NCBI GenBank assembly: GCA_035628995.1
Contig: DASPIR010000033.1
Span: forward strand, 62,001 to 126,000
Origin: Clostridia bacterium
Lineage (GTDB): Bacteria; Bacillota; Clostridia; Lutisporales; Lutisporaceae
Direction of reading: 5' to 3'
Length of the DNA: 64,000 nucleotides
A program made the position numbers and the translations under genes. Under the pieces are notes generated by a model, which was not told the DNA's origin, did not search any database, and saw only the letters and a program-made list of their open reading frames with translations. Numbering within the stretch: position 1 is the first letter of the stretch; each line of letters begins with the position of its first letter. This document shows, piece by piece, positions 1 through 8,375 of this stretch.

Positions 1-1
1 G

Positions 2-979
2 CATAATACAATGAAACAAAGCGGCTGGAAGGTGGTTTCTATAACACCCATTGTTCTGCTGCTAAAGGACCTGAACTCCATATTAGGTCTGACCGTTGTT
101 GTCATTCTGGTATGCATTGCCATCGCTTTCATGTTTTCTGCTTATACATCCTCAATATTGACTTCGCCTATTAATCAGTTGCTGAGGTCTATGGAAAAGG
201 TTAAAAACGGTAATTTCAAAGAGAAGGTGGATTTCAAATACAACGATGAGATTGGTATGCTTGGGGCCCAATATAACGATATGATTGATAATATCAATAA
301 TCTGATTGGCAAGGTATACAAGCTTCAGATAAAGGAGCGGGAAGCTGAATTGAAAGCACTTCAAGCCCAGATAAATCCGCATTTTTTGTATAATACCCTC
401 GATACGATATTCTGGAAAGCAGAGAAATCAAAGCAGAAGGACATTAGTGAAATGGTATATGCCTTGTCCCGGCTATTCCGTACAACCTTGAACAAAGGCA
501 GTGAGTTTATACTTGTCAGGGAAGAGAAAGAATTCATTGAACACTATTTGCTGCTCCAAAGCAGCAGGTTCAGGGAAAGACTGACCTATGAAATCGACTT
601 TGATCCGCTGATACAGGATTATTCAATTCCAAAGCTGATATTTCAACCCTTTGTTGAAAATTCTATTATACATGGAATGGAAGCCTATGATAGAACCTGT
701 CATATAAAGATAAGCGGAATATTTGCAAATGATAAGATGGCATTCATAATTGAAGATAATGGCGCAGGAATAAGTCAAGATACTATCGGTAAGCTTTTGG
801 ACAAAACCCGAAATGATGAAAAGGGCTTTCCCTCAAAACAAGGATACGCTATCAGCAATGTTGATCAAAGATTGGCGCTATACTATGATGGTGATTATGA
901 AATCAATATCACCGGCTCGACGGGAGAAGGAACAAGAGTTGAGATTATTATCCCTAAAGTGTACAGGGCAATAGGCTAA
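2..979 (+). CDS. YesM/LytS-type sensor histidine kinase (5' truncated by window edge)
   Basis: Membrane sensor kinase that phosphorylates the response regulator encoded just downstream. The frame stays open upstream of the ATG at 11 (H-N-T precede it), and SGWKVVSITP looks like the end of an extracellular Cache domain, so the N-terminus lies outside the window. Numbered from the ATG, one TM helix spans residues 22-45, a HAMP linker about 46-100, the His-kinase motif QINPHFLYNTLD with H124, and an HATPase domain with EDNGAG at about 248-253. This His-kinase subfamily (QxNPHFLYNxL) usually controls sugar uptake in Firmicutes. The target of this pair is not visible. Confidence 0.9.
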   Translation, partial: HNTMKQSGWKVVSITPIVLLLKDLNSILGLTVVVILVCIAIAFMFSAYTSSILTSPINQLLRSMEKVKNGNFKEKVDFKYNDEIGMLGAQYNDMIDNINNLIGKVYKLQIKEREAELKALQAQINPHFLYNTLDTIFWKAEKSKQKDISEMVYALSRLFRTTLNKGSEFILVREEKEFIEHYLLLQSSRFRERLTYEIDFDPLIQDYSIPKLIFQPFVENSIIHGMEAYDRTCHIKISGIFANDKMAFIIEDNGAGISQDTIGKLLDKTRNDEKGFPSKQGYAISNVDQRLALYYDGDYEINITGSTGEGTRVEIIIPKVYRAIG

Positions 980-996
980 TAAATGGGAGGGTCAAT

Positions 997-1770
997 ATGT
1001 ATAAGCTTTTGATAGTGGATGATGAAACGGAAATCCTTGAAGGCCTCAAAACCATTATAGATTGGGAGAATAACGGCATCACGCTGTGTGGGGAGGCCTG
1101 CAACGGAATAGAGGCTCTTGAGAAGATACATCAGCTGTCACCAGATATTGTGATTATGGACATCCGTATGCCTTTACTGGATGGACTGGAGCTTCTGGCA
1201 AGGGTCTCTCAAAGCAACCTTCCTGTCAAATGTATTATCCTAAGCGGTTACGACGATTTCTACTATGCACAGAAGGCAATCAATCTGAAAGCTGCCAACT
1301 ATCTGTTGAAGCCATGCAGACCCAACGACATACTTGAAGCTGTCCTGAAGGTGAAAGCTGAGCTGGATGAAGCAAAGCAGCAGGAGGCATTATTCCATAA
1401 ATACAAGCAGCAGTTTCAGTATAGTATGCCTAACTTAACAGAAAATACAAACAAGCTTGTCAAAACAGCTATAGGTTTTATCTATTCCAATTATTCGAAG
1501 GATATAACTTTGGATTTTATAGCTAAGAAAATCTATATTACTCCTGGTTATCTAAGCCAATTATTCAAGCAGGAGACCGGCGTCAATTTCCTGGACTTCC
1601 TCAATCAGCACAGGATTGAAAAAGCAAAGGAATATCTAGCCGGTACTTTCTTGAAGAATTATGAAATAGTCGACAAGATTGGTTTCAAGGACGAAAAATA
1701 TTTCTCACAGGTCTTTAAACGGTATACTGGACTGACTCCATCGCAGTACAGAGACAGCTGCAAGTATTGA
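997..1770 (+). CDS. YesN-type response regulator, REC + AraC HTH
   Basis: Transcription factor partner of the upstream kinase; the genes are 17 nt apart, with GGGAGG before the ATG. The receiver domain (residues 1-120) has the acidic pair D8-D9, phospho-acceptor D55 in VIMDIRMP and the lysine in LLKPC. A C-terminal AraC-type double helix-turn-helix (about 155-257) carries the family signature near GFKDEKYFSQVFKRYTGLTP. At 257 aa it is the short form, lacking the long middle region of many YesN proteins. Recognition is very secure; the regulon is unknown. Confidence 0.92.
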   Translation: MYKLLIVDDETEILEGLKTIIDWENNGITLCGEACNGIEALEKIHQLSPDIVIMDIRMPLLDGLELLARVSQSNLPVKCIILSGYDDFYYAQKAINLKAANYLLKPCRPNDILEAVLKVKAELDEAKQQEALFHKYKQQFQYSMPNLTENTNKLVKTAIGFIYSNYSKDITLDFIAKKIYITPGYLSQLFKQETGVNFLDFLNQHRIEKAKEYLAGTFLKNYEIVDKIGFKDEKYFSQVFKRYTGLTPSQYRDSCKY

Positions 1771-1791
1771 TAGACGATAAATGCCTATTAA

Positions 1792-1896
1792 GTTGAAGCA
1801 CTGCAGTTACAGGATTTCATACTTTGCGGACATTCAACAGGGGGTGCGATAGCCATCAGATATATGGCCAGCGAGATAAATTCAACTTTGAATTGA
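1792..1896 (+). pseudogene. Alpha/beta-hydrolase fragment
   Basis: A 34-codon open stretch starting directly after a stop codon and lacking its own start reads LQDFILCGHSTGGAIAIRYM, the nucleophile elbow (GHSTGG) of an alpha/beta hydrolase. The rest of the gene is gone on both sides. It lies in the 240-bp gap between the response regulator and the fibronectin protein and is probably a decayed gene. Confidence 0.5.
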
Positions 1897-1949
1897 CGCA
1901 ATTTATTGAGGAATAATATGCATAAAACCGACATAACTTAACCAGCCTA

Positions 1950-1979
1950 TTTACAATTATTAGTAGTTTATGATACAAT
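1950..1979 (+). promoter_or_regulatory. Sigma-A promoter for the Fn3 protein
   Basis: TTTACA at 1950-1955 and TACAAT at 1974-1979 are separated by 18 bp. The expected start lies about 25 nt before the GGAGGG ribosome site and ATG at 2010. Confidence 0.5.
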
Positions 1980-2009
1980 TTGTAAATAATGGTAATTTAG
2001 GAGGGTTTT

Positions 2010-3200
2010 ATGAAGAGAACAAAAGTCCTTATACGATGTGGTGCTGTATTGCTTATTATATTCTCAATGCTTTGCCAGACAATTACGGCTTCCACAGCAC
2101 CCGATACCCAATCTCCCACGGCTCCGAAAGAATTAACTGTTACCAATAGAACCTTTACAGCTATTTCATTAAGTTGGACAGGCTCATATGACAACACAAA
2201 AGTAAAGGGCTATCAAGTGTTCAGGGACGGCAAGAAAATAACTACCACTGCAAAAACAACTTATACAAATAAGGATCTAATCCCAGGACGGAAATATACA
2301 TATGCCATAAAGGCGTATGATGCTGTCGGGAATGTATCACCGAGCAGTATTGCCTTAAGCACAACAACGATAAGTGATTCACAGAGCCCTTCAGCTCCAG
2401 GAGACCTTGCAGCACCCTCTTCAACCTTTACTTCCATATCACTCACTTGGGAATCCTCAACAGATAATGTAGGTATCAAGGGTTATGAAGTATACCGCAA
2501 CGAGAAAAAAGTCGCATCTACATCCGCTGCATACTATGAGTGCAAAAGGCTTACGCCGGGTACTGCTTATACCTTTTATATAAAAGCACATGATAAAGCA
2601 GGCAATTACTCTTCACAAAGCAATCGCGTTTCTGCCAATACTGTATCGGACAAAGCAGCACCATCTCAACCGAGCGGACTTGAAGCTTCCTCCGTTACTG
2701 TAACAGAAGTGAATCTGACATGGTCACCCTCTTCGGATAATGTTAAAGTTAAAGGCTATGATATCTTTCGTGATGGAGTTAAGATTGGCACAACAAGTAA
2801 AACAGGCTACCTCAACAAAAGCCTGATCCCTGGAAAAAGCTACACCTATATGGTAAGAGCCTCCGATATTTCCGGGAATCTATCAGGTAACAGCAGCCCG
2901 TTAAAAGTGACTACATCAAAAGATTTACAGGCACCTGCAGCTCCAGCCGAGCTTAAAGTAACCGCTGTCAATGGCTCATCCGTTTCTCTTGCATGGACGG
3001 CAGCCACTGATAACGCAAAAGTTGCAGGTTATCAAATCTATTGCAATGGCATTGTAATTACCACAGCAGTCAGAACCTCACGTATTGTAAAAAGTCCATT
3101 TGGACTAGGTCTTGATGTATACTGGGTAAAGGCCTTTGATCAAGTAGGCAACCTTTCGGGCAGCAGCAATACAGTAACTGCTATTACACTTCCCGGATAA
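2010..3200 (+). CDS. Secreted protein with four fibronectin type III repeats
   Basis: The product starts with a Sec signal peptide (KR-rich start, hydrophobic 10-27, cleavage near ITAS-TA) and then holds nothing but four tandem Fn3 modules (about residues 36-120, 128-213, 221-305, 310-396). Each has the pattern SLxWxxSxDNxxVKGYxVxRxGxxI and ends in a YxxxxxAxDxxGNxS block. No catalytic, dockerin or anchor domain is visible, so it is probably an extracellular binding or spacer protein. In Clostridia such modules are common in carbohydrate-active secreted proteins; that role is inference. The ATG follows GGAGGG at normal spacing. Confidence 0.85.
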   Translation: MKRTKVLIRCGAVLLIIFSMLCQTITASTAPDTQSPTAPKELTVTNRTFTAISLSWTGSYDNTKVKGYQVFRDGKKITTTAKTTYTNKDLIPGRKYTYAIKAYDAVGNVSPSSIALSTTTISDSQSPSAPGDLAAPSSTFTSISLTWESSTDNVGIKGYEVYRNEKKVASTSAAYYECKRLTPGTAYTFYIKAHDKAGNYSSQSNRVSANTVSDKAAPSQPSGLEASSVTVTEVNLTWSPSSDNVKVKGYDIFRDGVKIGTTSKTGYLNKSLIPGKSYTYMVRASDISGNLSGNSSPLKVTTSKDLQAPAAPAELKVTAVNGSSVSLAWTAATDNAKVAGYQIYCNGIVITTAVRTSRIVKSPFGLGLDVYWVKAFDQVGNLSGSSNTVTAITLPG

Positions 3201-3212
3201 GCTATTTTATAT

Positions 3213-3247
3213 ATGATGCCAGTCACCATATTCTAGACTGGCATCAT
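3213..3247. terminator. Bidirectional hairpin between convergent genes
   Basis: ATGATGCCAGTC (3213-3224) pairs perfectly with GACTGGCATCAT (3236-3247). It lies between the Fn3 gene and the convergent YitT gene and overlaps the YitT stop codon. The T-tract is weak on both sides. Confidence 0.6.
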
Positions 3248-4078
3248 TGTTTCAAAGCCTTCTCCCACTACTCCTATACTTTCATTTATGTACATGAAAC
3301 ATATTGGGTCTACTTTTTTCACATATTCTTTGAGAGCAATCAGTTCAGAGTTGCTGACAAGAGTCTTGATAAGCATCTTTTCCTGATTATTATATGAACC
3401 GAGCCCTTTTATATAAGTAGCTCCCCGCTTCAAGTCCTTATGTATAAATGCAGTTATATCCGCGTACTTATCCGATATAATGGTTACTTCATAATCCCGC
3501 CTAAAACCTGCTACAATGAAATCAGTAACTTTGCCACTAACATAAATTGATACCAGCGAGTATAATATGCTGTTCAGTGTAGCATTTGGAAGAAGCAATG
3601 AGGATGAAACAATGACGGTGTTTAGTACTGTGAAAAATACCCCCAAGGTAATACCATATTTATTCTTCACATAAATTCCTAACAGGGCTTCAGGGCCATT
3701 TGCCACTCCCAAGCGCAGTACTATCCCCCCGGATATTCCAAATAACACGCCTGAAAGAAGTGCAGCCAGAACCACATCAACATTGAGCGCCGGAAATACT
3801 TTAACAATTCCAAGCAGTATTGTAAACAACGTAAAGCAAGTAAATGCGTATATTATTTGTTTAAAACCATATGTAATATATGCCCATATCAATATGGGAA
3901 GACACAATACTGCCAATATTATCTGTATATTTATTGAGTTCCACCTGTTGATTACAGTAGCAATGCCACCGAGACCTCCAGCTATTAAATTGCTGGGCAG
4001 AAGCACATTGTTGAAAGAATATGCCCCTATAAATGCTCCTAGAAATAGAAACAGAACTATTCTTGCAATTTTCTTCAT
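3233..4078 (-). CDS. YitT family membrane protein (DUF2179 C-terminus)
   Basis: Integral membrane protein of the YitT/YpjC family. Five to six hydrophobic helices occupy about residues 5-190 (including GGLGGIATVIN and GGIVLRLGVANGPEALLG), and a cytosolic DUF2179 domain fills 200-281, ending in ESIGVVGEGFE as is usual. The molecular function of the family is not established. It lies 38 nt downstream of the ketopantoate reductase-like gene on the same strand, so the two are probably co-transcribed. Confidence 0.85.
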   Translation of the reverse strand: MKKIARIVLFLFLGAFIGAYSFNNVLLPSNLIAGGLGGIATVINRWNSINIQIILAVLCLPILIWAYITYGFKQIIYAFTCFTLFTILLGIVKVFPALNVDVVLAALLSGVLFGISGGIVLRLGVANGPEALLGIYVKNKYGITLGVFFTVLNTVIVSSSLLLPNATLNSILYSLVSIYVSGKVTDFIVAGFRRDYEVTIISDKYADITAFIHKDLKRGATYIKGLGSYNNQEKMLIKTLVSNSELIALKEYVKKVDPICFMYINESIGVVGEGFETMMPV

Positions 4079-4116
4079 TGCATGCCCCCCTCATATTTCA
4101 TTTTGGGTTATATTAA

Positions 4117-5034
4117 TCACTTCATTTGTTCCAGTGTCCTTATCATTCTAAATAGAGTGTCATTTACTGGCGTCGGGACTCCATGCTTTTTTCCCATTTC
4201 CCGCAATGCACCAGATAGCATCTCAACCTCTGTTTTCCTTCCAGCCTCAATATCCTGCAGCATGGAGGTCTTTCCATCAGCTGAAAGAGTGCCTAAGAGC
4301 TTATGTACCTCTGCAATATCCTCTTCTCCAAGGCTGACTCCTGCTTTTGCTGAAACTGCAATTACTTCCTTCATGGCTGCATCCAGAAGCTCATGGGCTT
4401 CATGAATAGTATGGAATACCCCATAGGTTGCTCCAAGAACTGCCGAAGCTTGATTAACACCGATATTCACCATATACTTCCACCATATAGCCTTGAGCAT
4501 ATCTTCAGGGATAAAATAAGGTATCTGCGCTTCATCAAACAAAGCCTTAACACGTTCCACCCTTTCGGTATGAAGCTGATTCAACCGCTCTCCGAAATAA
4601 AGTTTCCCAAAAGTGGTATAGCGTATATCATTGTCCGTTCTGACTGCATCAATGCCCACACATGAGGCATACAGCAGCTTATCTATACCAAAAGCTTCAC
4701 CTATTATTTCTTCACTGTCAATCCCATTTAAAAGAGATATAATAATGGTCTCCGGCCCTACACGCTTTCTTACCGAATCAATTGCTTGGTTGAGGTTGTG
4801 ATATTTGACCGCTATAAGGATCAAATCCGCATAGTCCCCATCATTATCCGGCTGTACAAAATTAAAGTCATAGGGCTTCCTATTCACAGTCAGCTTGTTT
4901 AAGTAATATTTCTCAATTCGCCTGCTGTCCGCAATAACAGTAAAATCTATAGAATCGGTGTCGCAAAGCTTTGCAGCATAGCTGCCGCCTATTGCTCCCA
5001 AACCGATGATTGATACATTCTTGATTTTTTTCAT
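4117..5034 (-). CDS. Ketopantoate reductase (PanE/ApbA) family protein
   Basis: NADPH-dependent 2-dehydropantoate 2-reductase fold. The N-terminal Rossmann motif GLGAIGGSYAAKL (about 10-22), the ILIAVKYHNL strand and LLNGIDSEE loop, and the C-terminal helical domain with KAIWWKYMVNIGVNQASAV (catalytic Lys region) are all present, and 305 aa is the normal length. The family also contains reductases of other 2-oxo acids and no other pantothenate gene is nearby, so the exact substrate is uncertain. The ATG follows GAGGAG. Confidence 0.85.
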   Translation of the reverse strand: MKKIKNVSIIGLGAIGGSYAAKLCDTDSIDFTVIADSRRIEKYYLNKLTVNRKPYDFNFVQPDNDGDYADLILIAVKYHNLNQAIDSVRKRVGPETIIISLLNGIDSEEIIGEAFGIDKLLYASCVGIDAVRTDNDIRYTTFGKLYFGERLNQLHTERVERVKALFDEAQIPYFIPEDMLKAIWWKYMVNIGVNQASAVLGATYGVFHTIHEAHELLDAAMKEVIAVSAKAGVSLGEEDIAEVHKLLGTLSADGKTSMLQDIEAGRKTEVEMLSGALREMGKKHGVPTPVNDTLFRMIRTLEQMK

Positions 5035-5087
5035 ACTATATACTCCTCAAACCAAAGATTCCAAGATATTTATACTATACCACAAAT

Positions 5088-5122
5088 AAAAAAGGATGTG
5101 ATTCCAGATCGCATCCTTTTTT
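5088..5122. terminator. Terminator-like hairpin in the panE/ROK divergent region
   Basis: AAAAAAGGATG (5088-5098) pairs with CATCCTTTTTT (5112-5122), giving A- and T-tracts on both strands. No gene ends here on either strand, so it may act as an attenuator or barrier between the divergent transcription units. Confidence 0.45.
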
Positions 5123-5210
5123 ATTCTAAATTATACTCATCGTCTAGACGCCGTGTCTGGCACCATATTCCTTACAGCAAAATGGGCATTTGTTTCAGTA
5201 TTTTGTTAGT

Positions 5211-5239
5211 TTGACAAGACATTTAATAAATGTTATATT
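5211..5239 (+). promoter_or_regulatory. Consensus sigma-A promoter of the ROK operon
   Basis: Perfect TTGACA (5211-5216), 17-bp spacer, TATATT (5234-5239). It is located 58 nt before the ROK regulator start. Confidence 0.75.
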
Positions 5240-5248
5240 AATTTCATT

Positions 5249-5273
5249 ACTTACTAAAATACTTTTAATAAGT
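5249..5273 (+). promoter_or_regulatory. Operator palindrome at the ROK promoter start site
   Basis: ACTTACTAAAA and TTTTAATAAGT form an inverted repeat with one mismatch around a 3-bp centre. It begins 10 bp after the -10 box, covering the transcription start. This is the position expected for an autorepressor, most simply the ROK protein encoded next. Confidence 0.55.
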
Positions 5274-5296
5274 ATCTTAATAAAGGATGTGTTTAA

Positions 5297-6331
5297 ATGA
5301 AGGACATTAGTGGAAATGCCCTTATTATTAAAGAAATAAATATAAACCTTGTACGAAAAGCCTTAAAATCAAAAGGAGTTGCTACCAAGCAGCAAATTTC
5401 AAAGGAAACAGGCTTAAGTCTTGTTACTGTCGGAACAGTTTTACAACGCTTAGTAGACCAACATGAAGTATTTGAGTCAGAGCTGTCCCCTTCCAGTGGT
5501 GGAAGGCCGGCACAACAGTATCGCTATAATGATGATTTTGCTCATGCCCTAATAATATTTCCATATGAGTCAGATGAAAATATTATTATCCGAAGTACTA
5601 TTGTTAACTTATCCGGCCAGTGTATAAATACGGCAGATTCTCAAGTAGAAGTCATTGATTTGAAAACCTTTGAAAGAATAATCGAACCGTTGTATAACAC
5701 TTATCCCTCAATCCAAGCGATTGGATTTGGACACCCCGGTGTAGAGGAAAGTGGAAAAATAATTGTATCTGACTATAAAATGCTGATAGGCACTACTTTC
5801 ACAGAGCATTTTAGCAGACTCTACCAAGTACCCGTAATCATTGAGAACGATGTGAATGCTGCTGTAATTGGATTTGCAGATCAAAAGAAACTCCCCCATA
5901 ATAGCATACTGGTCTACTTATATTTCCCTGACCAACATCCGCCTGGAGCTGGCATTCTAATTAATGGTGAACTGTTTAAAGGTATGAGAGGTTTTGCAGG
6001 GGAGGTTAGCAATATTCCATTGGATCTAGTATGGGATGACGAATTATACTCTTCCTTTGATATATTGTGCAAAGCAATAACTAAGCTTATTATGACAGTT
6101 TGTGCTATTCTCAATCCTGACAAAATCATCTTGAATGGTAATTTTTTAAGTGAAAACCATATAGCAACCATATCACAAAATTGTAATACTGAGCTTCCAC
6201 AAAACATCATTCCGGTTATTCAACTTTCTGATAGTTTTGTAGCAGACTATCAAACGGGACTTATTGTGCAGACTTTGAAGCAGTTAGAGACTGACATTAA
6301 AATAACAAGTAAAAAACACTTGGAGGCATAG
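5297..6331 (+). CDS. ROK family transcriptional repressor
   Basis: DNA-binding sugar sensor. Residues 12-75 hold a winged HTH (ATKQQISKETGLSLVTVGTVLQRL, then GGRPAQQYRYN wing), and 85-335 a ROK/hexokinase-like domain with the IENDVNAAV motif. The Cys-rich zinc motif of classical NagC/XylR-type ROK proteins is absent after FAGEVSNIP. It is followed 7 nt later by an MFS transporter, so it probably controls that sugar-type transporter and itself through the palindrome at 5249-5273. The sugar is unknown. Confidence 0.85.
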   Translation: MKDISGNALIIKEININLVRKALKSKGVATKQQISKETGLSLVTVGTVLQRLVDQHEVFESELSPSSGGRPAQQYRYNDDFAHALIIFPYESDENIIIRSTIVNLSGQCINTADSQVEVIDLKTFERIIEPLYNTYPSIQAIGFGHPGVEESGKIIVSDYKMLIGTTFTEHFSRLYQVPVIIENDVNAAVIGFADQKKLPHNSILVYLYFPDQHPPGAGILINGELFKGMRGFAGEVSNIPLDLVWDDELYSSFDILCKAITKLIMTVCAILNPDKIILNGNFLSENHIATISQNCNTELPQNIIPVIQLSDSFVADYQTGLIVQTLKQLETDIKITSKKHLEA

Positions 6332-6338
6332 CATAATT

Positions 6339-7544
6339 ATGACAACATATTTTTTAATGATAATATATATGGCATTTATCAGCTTAGGGCTGCCTGATTC
6401 CTTATTAGGAGTAGCTTGGCCGCTTATACAATCAGAGTATGGGTCCCCATTTGAAGCTGCGGGTTTGGTTTCCATGTTTATAGCAGGCGGTACGATTGTC
6501 TCAAGCTTTGCAATCGGAGCTGTCCATAAGCATTTGAGTACCGGCAAAATAGCATTAGTCAGCTGCCTAATGACATCACTAGCTCTATTGGGTTTTGCTT
6601 TTTCCCCAGCTCTAATTTGGCTTCTTCTATTTGCAATACCTCTTGGCTTGGGAGCTGGATCTGTTGATGCAGCATTGAATAACTATGTTGCTATCCATTA
6701 CAAAGCACATCATATGAGTTGGCTGCATTGTTTTTGGGGGATTGGAGCCACCATGGGACCTATTATTATGTCCCGGTTTATTGCAGAGCAAAATTCTTGG
6801 AGAGGCGGATATTTTACTGTTTCTATGATTCAGCTTGCCTTGGCCGCCCTACTCTTTTTTACCCTCCCATTATGGAACCGCATGGCAGCTGAAGTTCACA
6901 AAAGCCCTGTGGACCTAAAGGCAGATCAGAAATTACAAGCTGTTTCCTCCCATAAAACAGTAGGGAAAACAAATTCTTTGAATATTAAGGGTGTTAAGCT
7001 TTCACTTGTTTCTTTCTTGTTTTATTGTGGTGTAGAAAGCACTATGGGTTTGTGGGGCAGCAGTTTTCTTATAAACGTTAAAGAATTGTCTGCATCATCA
7101 GCAGCACAATGGGTGTCTTTATATTACGGTGGAATTACAGTAGGTAGGCTGATAACGGGATTTATTACCTTAAAAATCAGTAATAGGGTTCTGATTCGTA
7201 CTGGACAAACCGTAGCATTGGCTGGAGTCTTGCTCCTTTTGTTTCCTTTGCCTAACAGCTTTTCACTTATAGGGTTCATTATGATTGGGTTAGGATGCGC
7301 ACCTATTTTCCCATGTATGCTGCATGAAACGCCTGCACGTTTTGGGAAAGAAAATTCTCAAGCAATTATGGGATATCAAATGGCTCTCGCTTACACAGGC
7401 AGCACTTTTTTGCCGCCCATTTTAGGATTTATTGCAGCTCGCACGACCATAGGACTTCTCCCATTTTTCGTTTTGTCATACATCATCATTATGTTTATCA
7501 GTTCTGAAAAAATAAATAGGGTAATGATTTACCATTCCCAATAA
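6339..7544 (+). CDS. MFS transporter, fucose-permease-like
   Basis: Twelve-helix major facilitator permease in an operon with the ROK regulator. The N-terminal half has SLGLPDSLLGVAWP and GLGAGSVDAALNNYV, typical of the fucose/glucose-type MFS branch; a loop at about 180-215 is followed by the second six helices. The ROK neighbour suggests a sugar or sugar derivative as substrate (inference). The last seven codons, after EKINR, lie inside a 72-bp sequence that recurs at 28417-28489, so the natural C-terminus may have been replaced. Confidence 0.88.
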   Translation: MTTYFLMIIYMAFISLGLPDSLLGVAWPLIQSEYGSPFEAAGLVSMFIAGGTIVSSFAIGAVHKHLSTGKIALVSCLMTSLALLGFAFSPALIWLLLFAIPLGLGAGSVDAALNNYVAIHYKAHHMSWLHCFWGIGATMGPIIMSRFIAEQNSWRGGYFTVSMIQLALAALLFFTLPLWNRMAAEVHKSPVDLKADQKLQAVSSHKTVGKTNSLNIKGVKLSLVSFLFYCGVESTMGLWGSSFLINVKELSASSAAQWVSLYYGGITVGRLITGFITLKISNRVLIRTGQTVALAGVLLLLFPLPNSFSLIGFIMIGLGCAPIFPCMLHETPARFGKENSQAIMGYQMALAYTGSTFLPPILGFIAARTTIGLLPFFVLSYIIIMFISSEKINRVMIYHSQ

Positions 7545-7659
7545 ACGTGATATTTTCAAACATTGCGAGTTTTTCGGAGGTTTCCTGGCACTTAATCTCT
7601 TTTGCCTCTATCTCTTTAACGTCGCTCACCATCTTCTCACACTTTATGGTTCCTAACAC
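7498..7659 (-). pseudogene. Possible sugar isomerase (SIS) domain fragment
   Basis: Antisense to the MFS 3' end, a 53-codon frame reads KCEKMVSDVKEIEAKEIK and then AMFENITFIGNGKSLPY. EKMVSDVKEIEA resembles EKMVSNVKEVKA of the GlmS encoded at 34303-36132, and the second part resembles a SIS-domain GxG strand. No start site or full domain exists. I read it as a remnant of a SIS-type sugar isomerase, with low certainty. Confidence 0.25.
7520..7591 (+). repeat. 72-bp dispersed repeat, copy 1
   Basis: This segment, from GGTAATGATTTACC to TTTCCTGGCAC, is repeated at 28417-28489 with a single-base insertion. Here it supplies the final codons and stop of the MFS gene. It ends in the CTGGCAC word shared by the hairpin repeat family of this window. 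Confidence 0.85.
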
Positions 7660-7681
7660 CTAACTCATTAACTGTAATATA

Positions 7682-7710
7682 TTGACAGTATATATTCTAT
7701 ATGATAAAAT
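7682..7710 (+). promoter_or_regulatory. Sigma-A promoter of the TetR operon
   Basis: TTGACA (7682-7687), 17-bp spacer, TAAAAT (7705-7710). Confidence 0.75.
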
Positions 7711-7716
7711 ATTAAA

Positions 7717-7730
7717 AACGAGCGCTCGTT
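7717..7730 (+). promoter_or_regulatory. TetR-type operator AACGAGCGCTCGTT
   Basis: A perfect 14-bp palindrome of the kind bound by TetR/AcrR repressors. It lies 7 bp after the -10 box, overlapping the start of transcription and 20 bp before the regulator gene. It is expected to give autorepression together with the downstream methyltransferase. Confidence 0.75.
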
Positions 7731-7750
7731 CGTAAGAAGGGATGTATTTT

Positions 7751-8371
7751 ATGACTTCATATTCAGATATGCCGTCTAAAGAGCGGATAATGGATGCAGC
7801 TATTGGACTTTTCTCTGAAAAAGGCTTTTTTGAAACCACTGTAAGGGAATTGGCTGAAAGAAGCAATTTGAAAGTCAGTTCACTTTACAGCCATTATTCT
7901 GGCAAGGATGAGATACTCAAAGCAATCCTTGATTATTATCAAAAGGAAATGAACAAAACAAGTATCCCGGATGGAAAACTTGACGAGATTATTAGTCAGT
8001 ACTCTCTTGTGGACATACTTCTCAAAGGCTTTGATATGATACTTGATACAACATCATCACCAAGAATAAACAAGATTATTAAAATCCTCGTTATGGAGAT
8101 GTATCGTAATGAAGCAGTTCAGGAGTTTTACCAGCAGTGGTATCTGGATGAGAATATGTCTACTATGACAAAGATTTTTACAATACTTAAAGAACAAGGG
8201 AAAATCAGCGATGTGGACACTGAACTTCTTGCATCGATGTATAATGCGTTGATTAATTTTTACTATCATGAATATTTTATTTTAAAGCTCAACAATAAAG
8301 ATACTCACTTGCTGGTTGAAAAGATAAAAAATCATATTGTATTATTTGTAAATCTTATTAAGGAGAGATAA
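7751..8371 (+). CDS. TetR family repressor
   Basis: N-terminal TetR HTH (KERIMDAAIGLFSEKGFFETTVRELAERSNLKVSSLYSHY, about residues 9-50) and an all-helical ligand domain; 206 aa. I choose the ATG at 7751 because AGAAGGG stands 9-10 nt before it; an in-frame ATG at 7742 would touch the ribosome site. The gene ends 4 nt before the methyltransferase start, so the repressor probably senses a compound linked to that enzyme. Confidence 0.88.
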   Translation: MTSYSDMPSKERIMDAAIGLFSEKGFFETTVRELAERSNLKVSSLYSHYSGKDEILKAILDYYQKEMNKTSIPDGKLDEIISQYSLVDILLKGFDMILDTTSSPRINKIIKILVMEMYRNEAVQEFYQQWYLDENMSTMTKIFTILKEQGKISDVDTELLASMYNALINFYYHEYFILKLNNKDTHLLVEKIKNHIVLFVNLIKER

Positions 8372-8375
8372 TTGT

